In this document: in pieces, positions 20,153 to 29,965 of the stretch | How the letters are laid out: each line of letters begins with the position of its first letter | Position numbering within the stretch: the stretch's first letter is position 1 | Assembly: GCA_016871595.1 (NCBI GenBank) | Contig: VHCY01000004.1 | Location: 1 to 58,888 of the forward strand | Reading direction: 5' to 3' | DNA: 58,888 bases | Origin: Verrucomicrobiota bacterium | GTDB taxonomy: Bacteria > Verrucomicrobiota > Verrucomicrobiia > Opitutales > Opitutaceae | The notes under the pieces: generated by a model | Database searches by the model: none | The model's input: the letters and a program-made list of their open reading frames with translations, nothing else | What the model was told of the DNA's origin: nothing | Translations under genes and position numbers: made by a program

Positions 20153-22774
20153 ATGCAGTCGCACGGTCCTAAGCGCGTCTACACCCCGGGATCCCTAGAG
20201 TTTTGGTTCGGCAAGCTCGAGGGTGATTGGGCGCCGGCGTTCTCCGCCGATCAGCTAGAGCGCGGTCGGCAGATCTACGTCGAGGGCCAGGTCCGCGAAC
20301 TGGAGCTGACGGACCACGACGCCATTGTCCACCGACGGGTAGAGAAGCGCGATGAGTACGCCGTGATCGAATGGAAAGAGCAGGGTATCAGCGTGCGCTC
20401 TTCCTCCACGGATCCGGAGGTCGCGCAGGCGCTCGCCGTGGCCGGGCTCCACGAGATTGAGGAACTGGTGGCGGATGAAATTTCTCCGTTGCCAGTTGAT
20501 TCGCGGACCCCTCTCCACGCGGGTCCGCGGTCGGCCCCGGCGCCAGGTTCCAACGGTTTAGAGACACGCCCCGCCCCCGCCGCACCGGCCCCACCCGCAG
20601 CGGCGAGCTTGGCGGTCGGCGCCCCAAGCCGCACGCTGGTGCTGGTCTTCAAGACCAAGACCGCCGGGCTAACTTTCCAGGCGATTTGGAACGAGGGCCC
20701 GGGCGGCAAACGGCTACCCGCGCTCGGACCCGAGGCGCAGGCCCCCGGTCATCCCCACCCCACCTCGGCCGAACGTGCGAAACTCATCGGCCTCGCCGCC
20801 TACGCGCGTAAGGCCCACTTCCACTACCAGCAGGACTCCGGCCTTTACCTGCTGGAGTCGCTGATCGAGATCCCCAACTTCCTCCGCACCGTCCTTCCGG
20901 CCTGGAAGCGCCTCTTCACGGTCGAGCTGGATGACAGGGCCGCCCACCTCCTCAAGGGTACCCGTTCCGTCGAGATTGAGGCTGTGGCGGAGGCGGTGCC
21001 CCGCACGGGCGGCGCGAACGGCGACGGCGTGGGCCTTAACCTGCGGTGGATCTTCCGTGCCGGCGAGCGGATGCTGACCGATGCCGAGGTCGCGGCGCTT
21101 CTCCGCAAGGAGGGCCAGCCCGTCATTCTGCCCAACCTTGGCATCGTCGCGGTCCCGCCCGAGAAATGGGCCACCTTCGCCACCTGGCAGCGCAGCCTGG
21201 GCGAGGCCTCCGGCGAAAACGACCACGCGCCGCTCTCGCCCTACCTGATCTTCTCGCTGTTCAACGACGACCGCCTGAAGCTCTCCCTCTCGCCGGAGAT
21301 CGCCGCCTGGCGGGAACGGGTCCTTGGCCCGCCCGCGACGCCCCCGGACCTGGCGCCCCTCCTCCGGCCCTACCAGCGCCGCGGCGTCGAATGGATGCTC
21401 CACCTCGGCCACGTGGGGTGCCACGGCCTCCTCGCGGACGAGATGGGCCTCGGCAAGACCCTCCAGATCCTCGCCCTGCTCTCCGCCCGGCCAGTGCCTG
21501 GCAAACCCTCCCTGATTGTCTGCCCGGCCAGCGTCGTCCCCGTCTGGCGCGAGGAGATGGCCCGCTTCTTCCCCGGGCTAACCTGCGAGATCCTCAAAGC
21601 CGGCCATACGTTCCAGCACCGACCCGGCACGATCCTTTGGATCGCCAGCTACACCCAGCTTCGCAAGCACCGCGCCCTGCTCGACGGGATCGATTTCGGC
21701 TACGCCGTCCTCGACGAGGGCCAGTTCATCAAGAACCCCGACGCCAAGGTCACCCGGACCTGCTTCGCGCTGCGGGCCGACCGCCGGATCGTCCTCACTG
21801 GCACTCCACTCGAGAACCGCCAACTCGACCTCTGGAGCATCTTCCGCTTCCTGCTCCCCGGCCTCCTCGGCTCCCGTGCCGCCTTCGAGGCCGCCCTCGT
21901 AGGCGACCGCGAGGGCACCCTCGCCCGCCTCCGCACCCAACTCGCTCCCTTCATCCTCCGCCGCACCAAGCGCGAGGTCGCGCAGGAACTCCCACCCAAG
22001 GTCGAGATGGAGCTCATCTGCCCGCTCACCGACGTCCAGCGGGCCGAGTACGCCCGGATCTGCAGCGAGGGCCTCGACCGCTTGGGCGACGACGTCGGCG
22101 CCGCAATGCGCGAGAAATCCTTCGGCTTCCTCGCCCTCCTCACCCGCCTCCGCCAGACCTGCTGCGACCCAGATATGCTGCCTTGGCGCAAGGCGCCCCT
22201 CAGCGACTCCGGCAAGATCAACCTTCTCCTTGAGAAGCTCACCGAGGTCATCGGCAGCGGCCACAAAGCGGTCATCTTCTCCCAGTTTGTGATGCTGCTG
22301 GATCGCGTCCGCGAGGCTCTGGCGGCCCAATTCCCGGATCTCGCCCGCTACGAGCTCACCGGGATGACGCTCGACCGCCAGAAGCCGGTGCAGGCCTTCC
22401 AGACCGCCTCCGGGGCCGCCGTGATGCTCGTTTCGCTCAAGGCCGCCGGCACCGGCATCACCCTTCACGCCGCGGATTACGTCTTCCTATTGGATCCTTG
22501 GTGGAACCCCGCCGTCGAGGCCCAGGCGGTTGACCGCGTCCACCGCATCGGCCAGACGAACACGGTCTTCGTGTACCGGATGATCACCGCCGGCACCATC
22601 GAGGAACGCATTCAGGCGCTGAAGGCCTCGAAGCGCGACCTGTTCGACAAGCTGATCGGTGGCCTCGGGGGCGACTTCGACCTCAGCCAGCACTTCACCT
22701 CGCTGCGCAGCCTCGTCACGCTCACCACCCCGGCCGAAGCCGAGGAGCTGCAGGAGCCCTACACGATCGACTGA
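20153..22774 (+). CDS. SNF2/SWI2-family DEAD-box helicase
   Basis: LLADEMGLGKTLQILALLSARP (motif I), VLDEGQFIKNPDAK (II), VLTGTPLENRQLDLWSIFRFL (III), AAGTGITLHAADYVFLLDPWWNPAVEAQAVDRVHRIGQTNTVFVYRMI (V/VI). Confidence 0.93.
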   Translation: MQSHGPKRVYTPGSLEFWFGKLEGDWAPAFSADQLERGRQIYVEGQVRELELTDHDAIVHRRVEKRDEYAVIEWKEQGISVRSSSTDPEVAQALAVAGLHEIEELVADEISPLPVDSRTPLHAGPRSAPAPGSNGLETRPAPAAPAPPAAASLAVGAPSRTLVLVFKTKTAGLTFQAIWNEGPGGKRLPALGPEAQAPGHPHPTSAERAKLIGLAAYARKAHFHYQQDSGLYLLESLIEIPNFLRTVLPAWKRLFTVELDDRAAHLLKGTRSVEIEAVAEAVPRTGGANGDGVGLNLRWIFRAGERMLTDAEVAALLRKEGQPVILPNLGIVAVPPEKWATFATWQRSLGEASGENDHAPLSPYLIFSLFNDDRLKLSLSPEIAAWRERVLGPPATPPDLAPLLRPYQRRGVEWMLHLGHVGCHGLLADEMGLGKTLQILALLSARPVPGKPSLIVCPASVVPVWREEMARFFPGLTCEILKAGHTFQHRPGTILWIASYTQLRKHRALLDGIDFGYAVLDEGQFIKNPDAKVTRTCFALRADRRIVLTGTPLENRQLDLWSIFRFLLPGLLGSRAAFEAALVGDREGTLARLRTQLAPFILRRTKREVAQELPPKVEMELICPLTDVQRAEYARICSEGLDRLGDDVGAAMREKSFGFLALLTRLRQTCCDPDMLPWRKAPLSDSGKINLLLEKLTEVIGSGHKAVIFSQFVMLLDRVREALAAQFPDLARYELTGMTLDRQKPVQAFQTASGAAVMLVSLKAAGTGITLHAADYVFLLDPWWNPAVEAQAVDRVHRIGQTNTVFVYRMITAGTIEERIQALKASKRDLFDKLIGGLGGDFDLSQHFTSLRSLVTLTTPAEAEELQEPYTID

Positions 22775-22801
22775 GCGGGCTCCCGCCGCCCCGCCGCGTG
22801 G

Positions 22802-24124
22802 CTACGGCCGCGCGACGACCAGCGAGGCGTTGGTCCCGCCGAAGCCGAAGCTGTTCGCCAAGGCCGCCCGCACCGGCTTCCGCACCGCCTCGCGCGGGGT
22901 GTAGTTGAGGCCCAAGGCGGCGCAAACCGGGTCCACCTGGTCAAGATTCAAGGTCGGGGGAATAATGCCCTGCTGGACGGCCAAGGTGGCCGCAAACACG
23001 CCCATCGCCCCGGCGCCGCCCAACAGGTGGCCCGTCATCGACTTGACCCCGCTGACGTGCAGCGAATCCCGGTGCGCCCCGAAGACGTCCGCGATGGCCG
23101 CCGCCTCCTCGCCGTCGCCCCCGGGGGTCGAGGTCGCGTGGGCGGACACATAGTCGATGTCCCCCGGCGCCAGCTCCGCCCGGCTTAACGCCAGGCGCAT
23201 CGCCCGGGCCGAACCTTCCGCCCCCGGCGCCAGCGAGGACAGGTGGTAGGCGTCCGCCGTGGCCCCGTAGCCCCGGAGTTCCGCGTAGATCCGGGCCCCG
23301 CGCCGCAGCGCCTGCTCCCGCTCTTCGAGCACGCAGACCACCGCGCCCTCCGCCAGCACGAAGCCATCGCGGTCTCGGTCGTACGGCCGCGAGGCGCGCG
23401 CGGGATCGTCGTTGCGGGTGGAGAGGGCCCGCATCTGGGCGAAGGCGCCCACCGCGAGGGGCGTCACCGTGGACTCGGCGCCGCCGGCCAGCATCACGTC
23501 GGCATCGCCCCGGGCGATAGCCGCGGCCGCCTCCCCGAGGGCGTGCCCGCTGGTCGCGCAGGCCGAGGCCACGCTCATATTGGGTCCACGGCAGTCCAGC
23601 AGCAGGCTGACCTGCCCGGCCAGCAGGTTCGGGGCGATCTGGATGATGAAGAAGGGGGAAATCTTGCGGAAGCCGCCGGCCTTCCAGACGTCGTGCATGG
23701 CTTCCATCTCAGGCAATCCGCCCAAGCCAACGCCCAAGCTAACGCCAAAGCGCTCGGGGGCGAGGGTCGCCCGGTGGGCATCCAGGCCGGAGTCGGCGTA
23801 GGCTTCGACCGCCGCCCCCACGCCCAGGTGCGTGAACCGGCCGAACTTCTTCAAATCCTTGGGCGTGAGCGCCTGCAGGACCACCTCGCCCGCCGCACCC
23901 CGCGGGCGCAAGGGCGCCGCCAGCGGACGGCAGGGGTCATAGTCCCGCACTTCCCCGGCGATCCGCGCCGTGCAACCCGCGGCGTCAAAACGCGTGATCG
24001 GCCCGATGCCGCTCCGCCCCGCCACCAAGGCCGCCCAGGTATCCGCCGCGGTCGTGCCGCAGGGCGTAACCGCCCCGAGACCAGTGATCACGACACGACG
24101 GGAAACGACGGGGGAGGAGGCCAT
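22802..24124 (-). CDS. fabF: Beta-ketoacyl-ACP synthase (FabF family)
   Basis: RRVVITGLGAVTPCGTTAADTWAALVAGRSGIGPITRFD; SVASACATSGHALG (Cys), DYVSAHATSTPGGD (His), KSMTGHLLGGAGAMG (His). Confidence 0.9.
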   Translation of the reverse strand: MASSPVVSRRVVITGLGAVTPCGTTAADTWAALVAGRSGIGPITRFDAAGCTARIAGEVRDYDPCRPLAAPLRPRGAAGEVVLQALTPKDLKKFGRFTHLGVGAAVEAYADSGLDAHRATLAPERFGVSLGVGLGGLPEMEAMHDVWKAGGFRKISPFFIIQIAPNLLAGQVSLLLDCRGPNMSVASACATSGHALGEAAAAIARGDADVMLAGGAESTVTPLAVGAFAQMRALSTRNDDPARASRPYDRDRDGFVLAEGAVVCVLEEREQALRRGARIYAELRGYGATADAYHLSSLAPGAEGSARAMRLALSRAELAPGDIDYVSAHATSTPGGDGEEAAAIADVFGAHRDSLHVSGVKSMTGHLLGGAGAMGVFAATLAVQQGIIPPTLNLDQVDPVCAALGLNYTPREAVRKPVRAALANSFGFGGTNASLVVARP

Positions 24125-24420
24125 GCTTGGACGAAGCTGAAGCGGCGGCCGGGCCGGCGTCAACCGCCCGTCGCCCCCCCGCTGCCGGACGGCAGACAAA
24201 TGGTTAGCCGGCAACCCGGAGCGGGCCGTGTCCGCCACGGAAACACTGGCGACGCAGCGGGCCCGCGCCGCGGGAGCCCGAGGACTGAGCCCACTTGCCC
24301 TTATCGCGGCGAGGAGGTGCGGCCCCTCACCCTTTTTTGCTCCCTACCAGCCCCGCCGCGACGCGCCGGCTTGACCCTGCCGCTGCGCCGCCCGCAGCTT
24401 TCCCTGCACCCCTTCCCCGA

Positions 24421-25845
24421 ATGTCCCTGCCCCGCCGCGAATTCCTCCGCCGCAGCGCCCACGCGGCCGCCGCCTTCACCATTTTGCCCGCCGCCGCCCG
24501 CGGGGCCAACAGCCGCATCCAGGTCGCCTGCATTGGCGTCACCGGCAAGGGTCACACCGATACCCTCGCGACCGCCGCGGCCGGCGGGGAGATTGTGGCG
24601 CTCTGCGACGTGGTGAACCCGCGCCGCCCCGAGCTGACGCGCAGGAAGAAGGCGAAAGCCGCCGGCGCCGGCGACACGATCCTTGACCGCTTTCCCGCCG
24701 CCAAGTTCTTCACGGATTACCGGGAGATGCTCGCCACGCACCCTGGGATCGACGCGGTGGTGGTCTCGACGCCCGATCATCACCACTTTCACGCCTCGCT
24801 GCTGGCCATGCGCGGCGGGAAGCATGTGTATTGCCAGAAGCCGATCGCGCACTCGGTCTGGGAGGCACGGCGGCTTGCCGAGGTCGCGGCGCAGACGCGG
24901 GTGCAGACTCAGATGGGCAACCAGGCTCACGCCGGCGAACCGATCCGCCGCGCCGTGGAATTGCTGCGGGCGGGCGTGCTGGGGCGCGTCACGGAGGTTC
25001 ACGCGTGGACCAACCGACCGATCTGGCCGCAGGGGATGAAGGCCTGGCCCACGCCGGAACCGGTGCCGGCGGGCCTCAATTGGGACCAATGGATCGGCCC
25101 CGCCCCCTTCCGTGAGTACAGCCGCGCCCTCGCGCCCTTCAATTGGCGCGGCTACTGGGATTTCGGGGCGGGCGCGCTCGGCGATATGGGCTGCCACATC
25201 CTCGATATGCCCTACTGGGCGCTGGGGCTCGGCGCGCCGACGAGCGTCGAGGCGGTGTCTGAGGGCACCACGGAGATCGCCGCGCCGAACTGGTCTAAGG
25301 TAACCTACCAGTTCCCGACGAGTCACCTCGGCGGGCCGGTGACGGTGGTCTGGTACGACGGGGTGTCGCCAAAGGAAGGGGTTTACCGGAACCCGCCGCC
25401 GGAGCGGCTGTGGAAGGCGGATTTCCCGACCGCGGACCACGTGTTCCGGCGCTTCGACCTGCTGGTGGTGGGCGATAAGGGGCGGATGTTCTTCGGCCGC
25501 TCGCGGCAGGACTGGGTCTTCAAGCCCGAGGGCCTGACGGCCGGCTTTGCGCAGCCCCCGAAGACCTTGCCGCGCGTGGCGGGCAGCGGGGAATCCGCGG
25601 AAGGGGCGATGGATCAGGGTGGTGGTCCTTACCGGGAATGGATCGAAGCGATCCGGGGCAAGGGACCGGCATTATCGGGGTTTGGCCAATCGGGTCCCTT
25701 CAGCGAGATGGTGCTGCTGGGCAATGTGGCGTTGCGGGCGGGGCGGAAGATCCTGTGGGACGGGAAGGCGCTGCGGGTGACGAACGTTCCGGAGGCAGCA
25801 CCCTTGGTGCGCCGCGCGTACCGCCGCGGCTGGGAGCTGGAGTGA
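24421..25845 (+). CDS. Gfo/Idh/MocA-family oxidoreductase with Tat-like signal
   Basis: MSLPRREFLRRSAHAAAAFTILPAAARGANSRIQVACIGVTGKGH...VVVSTPDHHHFHASLLAMRGGKHVYCQKPIAHSVWEARRLAEVA. Confidence 0.9.
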   Translation: MSLPRREFLRRSAHAAAAFTILPAAARGANSRIQVACIGVTGKGHTDTLATAAAGGEIVALCDVVNPRRPELTRRKKAKAAGAGDTILDRFPAAKFFTDYREMLATHPGIDAVVVSTPDHHHFHASLLAMRGGKHVYCQKPIAHSVWEARRLAEVAAQTRVQTQMGNQAHAGEPIRRAVELLRAGVLGRVTEVHAWTNRPIWPQGMKAWPTPEPVPAGLNWDQWIGPAPFREYSRALAPFNWRGYWDFGAGALGDMGCHILDMPYWALGLGAPTSVEAVSEGTTEIAAPNWSKVTYQFPTSHLGGPVTVVWYDGVSPKEGVYRNPPPERLWKADFPTADHVFRRFDLLVVGDKGRMFFGRSRQDWVFKPEGLTAGFAQPPKTLPRVAGSGESAEGAMDQGGGPYREWIEAIRGKGPALSGFGQSGPFSEMVLLGNVALRAGRKILWDGKALRVTNVPEAAPLVRRAYRRGWELE

Positions 25846-25940
25846 GAAGACGGGGACGGTAGCGGGGATCGAGGAGTGAGGAGTGAGGAGGTCGATCGCT
25901 GCGTCCCTCCGTCCTTCCCTCCCTCCTTCTCTGAGCCTGC

Positions 25941-27179
25941 TCACCCGCTCCGGGCGAATGGCGGTGGCGTCAGGCCGGAGCCCCGGCCACGGTACGCCAC
26001 CAGGAACACGGCCAACACCCCGGCCACGCTCACGGCCAACCCGAGCCAAAACGAGCTCCACTGGGTCTTGCCCGTCGCCGAGCACGCCGCGAACCACGCC
26101 CCCGTCCCCAGATACCCCAGCAGGTTCCCAAAACCGCCGTTCATCAGCGACAACAACGCCTGCGCGCGCCCCCGCCACGACGGTTCCACCCGCTGGTCCA
26201 GGTAGATCTGCGCGGTGATGTTCACCAGGGTGAACGAACACCCGTGCAGCACGATGCCCGCGATCAGCCCGGTCGGCGTGTCGAGCGCGCTCACCACAAA
26301 ACGAATCACGCCGAACCCCAGCCCCGCCGCGATGATCCACTTCAGCCGCCACCGCAGGATCAGCCCGCCCAACGCGAACATCGCGATCACCTCCGTGACC
26401 TGCCCCAGGCTCATCCACGCCGTCATCCGCTCCAAGCCCAGCTCCTTGAGGTGGGATGGCGCGTACGGGTAAAAGCCGGCGAGGGGGATCGTGAACAGGG
26501 TCGTCGTCAGGAACACCACGCGGTGGTCCCGGATCTTCAGCAGGGTCAGCGCATCGAGGCCCAGGCGCTGCACCCAGCTCCGCGCCTCCCCCGCCCGCGG
26601 GCTCTCCACCGCCGGCAACAGGAAGGTGAACGCCACCACCACCAGCCACAGCACCGCCCCACTGTAGCCGGACGCCGTCGAGCGGTCGGCGCCGATCAGG
26701 CTCACCCACAGGCAGCCGCCCATCCAGCCGAAGGTCGCCATCGCCCGCACCGGGCCGAACTCCCGCGGCGCATCGCGCAGCCGCGCCAGGATGATGGTCG
26801 AGGCGATGCTCCAGGTCGGGGACGAACACAGGGAGTGCAGCTGGATCAAAGCCAGCACCGGCAGCGGGCCCCAGCCTTCCCGGACGGCCGTCGTCGCCAG
26901 GGTGACGGTTATCGCCGTGGCCAGCGCGAGGCCCCGCAGGATCTTCACCGGCGAGGCGTGGCGGTCGGCCATCGCCCCGAACAGCAGCGGCGAGATGAAG
27001 GCCGCGACCCCCGACGAGGCGAACGCCACCGGCCGGATATGCCCCAACCCGTACGCCTCCAGCACCGCGCTCAGCGGCACGAACCACATCGCCAGCGCCG
27101 CCCCGATCAGGAAGAAGAGCCCGATCAGCTCGGCGTACTCGGCGCGACGCAAGGTGGTGAACACCCGACCAGCACACAC
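25941..27179 (-). CDS. MFS transporter (nucleoside/LacY-like permease type)
   Basis: 12-TM-like hydrophobic profile; AAFISPLLFGAMADRHASPVKILRGLALA; LKWIIAAGLGFGVIRFV...CSFTLVNITAQIYLDQRVEPSWRGRAQALLSLM. Confidence 0.8.
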   Translation of the reverse strand: MCAGRVFTTLRRAEYAELIGLFFLIGAALAMWFVPLSAVLEAYGLGHIRPVAFASSGVAAFISPLLFGAMADRHASPVKILRGLALATAITVTLATTAVREGWGPLPVLALIQLHSLCSSPTWSIASTIILARLRDAPREFGPVRAMATFGWMGGCLWVSLIGADRSTASGYSGAVLWLVVVAFTFLLPAVESPRAGEARSWVQRLGLDALTLLKIRDHRVVFLTTTLFTIPLAGFYPYAPSHLKELGLERMTAWMSLGQVTEVIAMFALGGLILRWRLKWIIAAGLGFGVIRFVVSALDTPTGLIAGIVLHGCSFTLVNITAQIYLDQRVEPSWRGRAQALLSLMNGGFGNLLGYLGTGAWFAACSATGKTQWSSFWLGLAVSVAGVLAVFLVAYRGRGSGLTPPPFARSG

Positions 27180-27337
27180 GAGCCCCCGCCAAGTTCAATC
27201 CCGCCGCGGCCACGGCCCCGACCGCAATTCAGGCCCAGCAGCGGGCAAGGAAGGCGCGGCAACCCGGCCGCTCCGGGACGATGTTCCCGCCCTTCGCCGG
27301 CCCCGGGCAATCCCGTCCGGACGGCGCTCCTTCCGTG

Positions 27338-28105
27338 ATGCCACGCACCGCCCTCCTCACCTGCCTCCTCGTGGCCGGCCTCGTCGCCGGCTGCTCCGGC
27401 CAGAAGTCCCTCCGCCGCTTCAAGTTGCCCGAGGGCGACCCCGCCCGCGGCCAAACCGCCTTCGTCTCCCTCCGCTGCCACACCTGCCACACCGTCTCCG
27501 GCATCGACCTGCCCGCCCCCACCGCGGCGCCGGCCGAGCAGCTGATGCTCGGGGGCGAGGTCGCCCGCCTCCGCACCCACGGCGACCTGCTCACGGCCAT
27601 CATCCACCCCAAGGCCGGAATCTCCGACAAGCTCCCCGGCCCGGAACGGAAAAAGATGAAGGAGTCCCCGATGCCTGGCGTGAACGATGTGATGACGGTC
27701 CAGGAGATGATCGATCTGGTCGCCTTCCTGCAGCCCCGTTACCGGGTCCTGGCTCCCCTCTACGAGGGCGATTACCGCCTCATTCCCTTAACCCACCACC
27801 GAAAAGAGATACGGATGCTCGCCAATTACGCGGTCGAATACGGCGCCCCAGCGCGCCAACACCCGGCCCCCCCGCCCGAAGTCTACTACACGGACGATCC
27901 CCTCGCCTGCGAATCCTTCGTCGAGGACGCCCTCGACCGGGGCCTCACCCTGCGCGAGATCCGCCACCAGGGCGTCGCCCTGCCCCGGGCGGAGTTCGAC
28001 CGGATCGTGAAGGTGGCCGCCCGCTCGCTGGTCGCGAAGCGGATCTGCGCCTCCCTCGGCCTGAAGCCGGAGGAGGAGCGCCACCGCTTCGGCTTCGCCG
28101 CCTAG
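27338..28105 (+). CDS. c-type cytochrome lipoprotein with extra uncharacterised C-terminal segment
   Basis: LLVAGLVAGCSGQ lipobox; GQTAFVSLRCHTCHTVSGID haem c motif CxxCH; C-terminal about 90 aa unlike cytochrome. Confidence 0.75.
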   Translation: MPRTALLTCLLVAGLVAGCSGQKSLRRFKLPEGDPARGQTAFVSLRCHTCHTVSGIDLPAPTAAPAEQLMLGGEVARLRTHGDLLTAIIHPKAGISDKLPGPERKKMKESPMPGVNDVMTVQEMIDLVAFLQPRYRVLAPLYEGDYRLIPLTHHRKEIRMLANYAVEYGAPARQHPAPPPEVYYTDDPLACESFVEDALDRGLTLREIRHQGVALPRAEFDRIVKVAARSLVAKRICASLGLKPEEERHRFGFAA

Positions 28106-28172
28106 CGGCGGCGCCACTTCCGCGGCGCGCCGGTGCTTGTGTCCGGGGCACCGCCGCCCCAAGTTCCCGGCG

Positions 28173-28745
28173 ATGCTCCTTGCCGTCGCCCTGATCGTCC
28201 TCGCCGCCGCGTGGCGCGTCGCCGGCGCCCACACGCCCGCGCTGGCCAACTTCGCCCCCCTGATGGCCCTCGCCTTCTGCGGGGCCGTCTACCTGCAGGA
28301 CCGCCGCCTCTGGGTCGTGCCCTTCGTGGCCCTCGCCGCCTCCGACCTGTACCTGGACCACTATTACGCGGCCACCTTCGGGGAGAGCTGGACCTGGCCC
28401 AGCGCCGTCCTCCGCCTCGTCTGCTTCGCGGCGGCCCTCCCGCTCGGCCGCGCCGTGGCCGCGCGCAAGTCGTGGCTCACCCTCGGCGCGGGCGCCCTCA
28501 CGGCTTCTCTGATATTTTACGTACTGACCAACACGGACGCCTGGCTGCGCGACCCCTATTATCCCGCGGGTATCGCCGGCTGGCTGCAGGCGCTGACCGT
28601 CGGCCGCCCGGAATTCCCGCCCACGTGGATGTTCTTCCGCAACACCCTCGCGAGCGACCTCCTCTTCACCGGCCTGTTCGCGCTGACCCTGGAATTGGCC
28701 GCCCGGCGCGCCGGCCGCCCGAGCCTCCTCGCGTCGCGGGCCTGA
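28173..28745 (+). CDS. Six-TM membrane protein resembling DUF6580 / ECF-type transport proteins
   Basis: RVAGAHTPALANFAPLMALAFCGAVYLQDRRLWVVPFVALAASDLYLDHYYA...; start uncertain. Confidence 0.65.
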   Translation: MLLAVALIVLAAAWRVAGAHTPALANFAPLMALAFCGAVYLQDRRLWVVPFVALAASDLYLDHYYAATFGESWTWPSAVLRLVCFAAALPLGRAVAARKSWLTLGAGALTASLIFYVLTNTDAWLRDPYYPAGIAGWLQALTVGRPEFPPTWMFFRNTLASDLLFTGLFALTLELAARRAGRPSLLASRA

Positions 28746-28794
28746 GCCGCGATTTGCCTCCCGGGCCGTGGGCGCTTCCCTTCCGACGCCGCCT

Positions 28795-29955
28795 ATGGCT
28801 CCCTTCGCCCCGCATCCGGTCCGCGCCACCCTGCTCGCGGCCGCCCTCCTCTGGCTCTCCCCCCGCGCCCTGCGGGCCGAGGAGGCCGTCCGCTACAAGT
28901 ACCAGGACTACCGCGAGGCCGCCGGCCGCATCGCCGTCCAGGTCCACGGGGCCACGGTGGAGAAGAACCTCGGCACCGACACCCGGCTGAAGGTCGAGGG
29001 CGTGCTGGACGCGATCGCGGGCGCCACGCCCACGGGCGAACCGGCCCCGGCCGGCAGCGACCAGGTGCCGCTCGCCAAGCTCACCGAGCGCCGCCGCGCC
29101 TGGAACGCCACCGTCGCCCGGCAATTCAGCGGAGGCTCGCTGACGCTCGGCGCCGGCCGCAGCCTCGAGAGCGATTACGATTCCGTCGGCTGGTCCGTGA
29201 ACGGCCTCGCCGAGTTCAACCAGAAGAACACCACCGTGCTGGCCGGCCTCGCCGGCACCGCCGACGAGGTCCGCGTGTTCTTCCAGAAACCCTGGGCGGA
29301 CAAACGCACCCGCGACGCCATCCTCGGGGTCACCCAACTGCTGGACCCGCGCACGTCCGTCACCCTGAACCTGACCTGGGGCCGCCAGCGCGGCTTTCTG
29401 GCCGATCCGTACAAGCTGGTCGCGCGCACGGTGGAGATCATCCCGGGCCTGTCGCTGCCGCTCACGTTCAGCGAGAACCGGCCGGACGTGCGCGACAAGC
29501 GCCTCGCCCTCGCCGCCCTTAACCGCGCCTTCCCGGCCCTGCGGGGCGCCCTGGACGCCAGCTACCGGCACCACCGGGACTCCTACGGGGTGCGCGCCCA
29601 CACGGTGGACCTCGCGTGGTTCCAGCAATGGGGCGAACGGGTCCTCTTCCGGCCGGGCTACCGCTTCCACGACCAGTCCGCCGCGCGCTTCTACCGCTAC
29701 CGGTTCGACGGCACCTCCGTGCTGCCCACCGAGGGCCCGCCGCGCCCGCAGGGCCCGTTCTATTCCTCGGATTACCGGCTCTCCGCCCTCCAGACGCATA
29801 CCTACGGGTTCAAGGTGATCTGGGACGTCACGACCGCGGTGCAGCTCGATGCGGCCTACGAACGGTATTCGATGCACGGCCGGGACGGCGTCACGCCGGC
29901 GAGCGCCTATTGCCGGGCGGACATCCTGACGGTGGGCGCGCGCTTCGCCTGGTGA
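28795..29955 (+). CDS. DUF3570-like outer-membrane beta-barrel protein
   Basis: Signal peptide; EEAVRYKYQDYREAAGRIAVQVHGATVEKNLGTDTRLKVEGVLDAIAGATPTGEP; alternating beta-strand pattern ending in aromatic GARFAW. Confidence 0.78.
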   Translation: MAPFAPHPVRATLLAAALLWLSPRALRAEEAVRYKYQDYREAAGRIAVQVHGATVEKNLGTDTRLKVEGVLDAIAGATPTGEPAPAGSDQVPLAKLTERRRAWNATVARQFSGGSLTLGAGRSLESDYDSVGWSVNGLAEFNQKNTTVLAGLAGTADEVRVFFQKPWADKRTRDAILGVTQLLDPRTSVTLNLTWGRQRGFLADPYKLVARTVEIIPGLSLPLTFSENRPDVRDKRLALAALNRAFPALRGALDASYRHHRDSYGVRAHTVDLAWFQQWGERVLFRPGYRFHDQSAARFYRYRFDGTSVLPTEGPPRPQGPFYSSDYRLSALQTHTYGFKVIWDVTTAVQLDAAYERYSMHGRDGVTPASAYCRADILTVGARFAW

Positions 29956-29965
29956 GGAGTCCCCG

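Noticed and set aside
20101-22774. SNF2 helicase as part of a defence island
   Set aside because: No neighbouring nuclease, methyltransferase or other defence genes; flanked by waaA and fabF, so treated as a housekeeping-type SNF2 protein.
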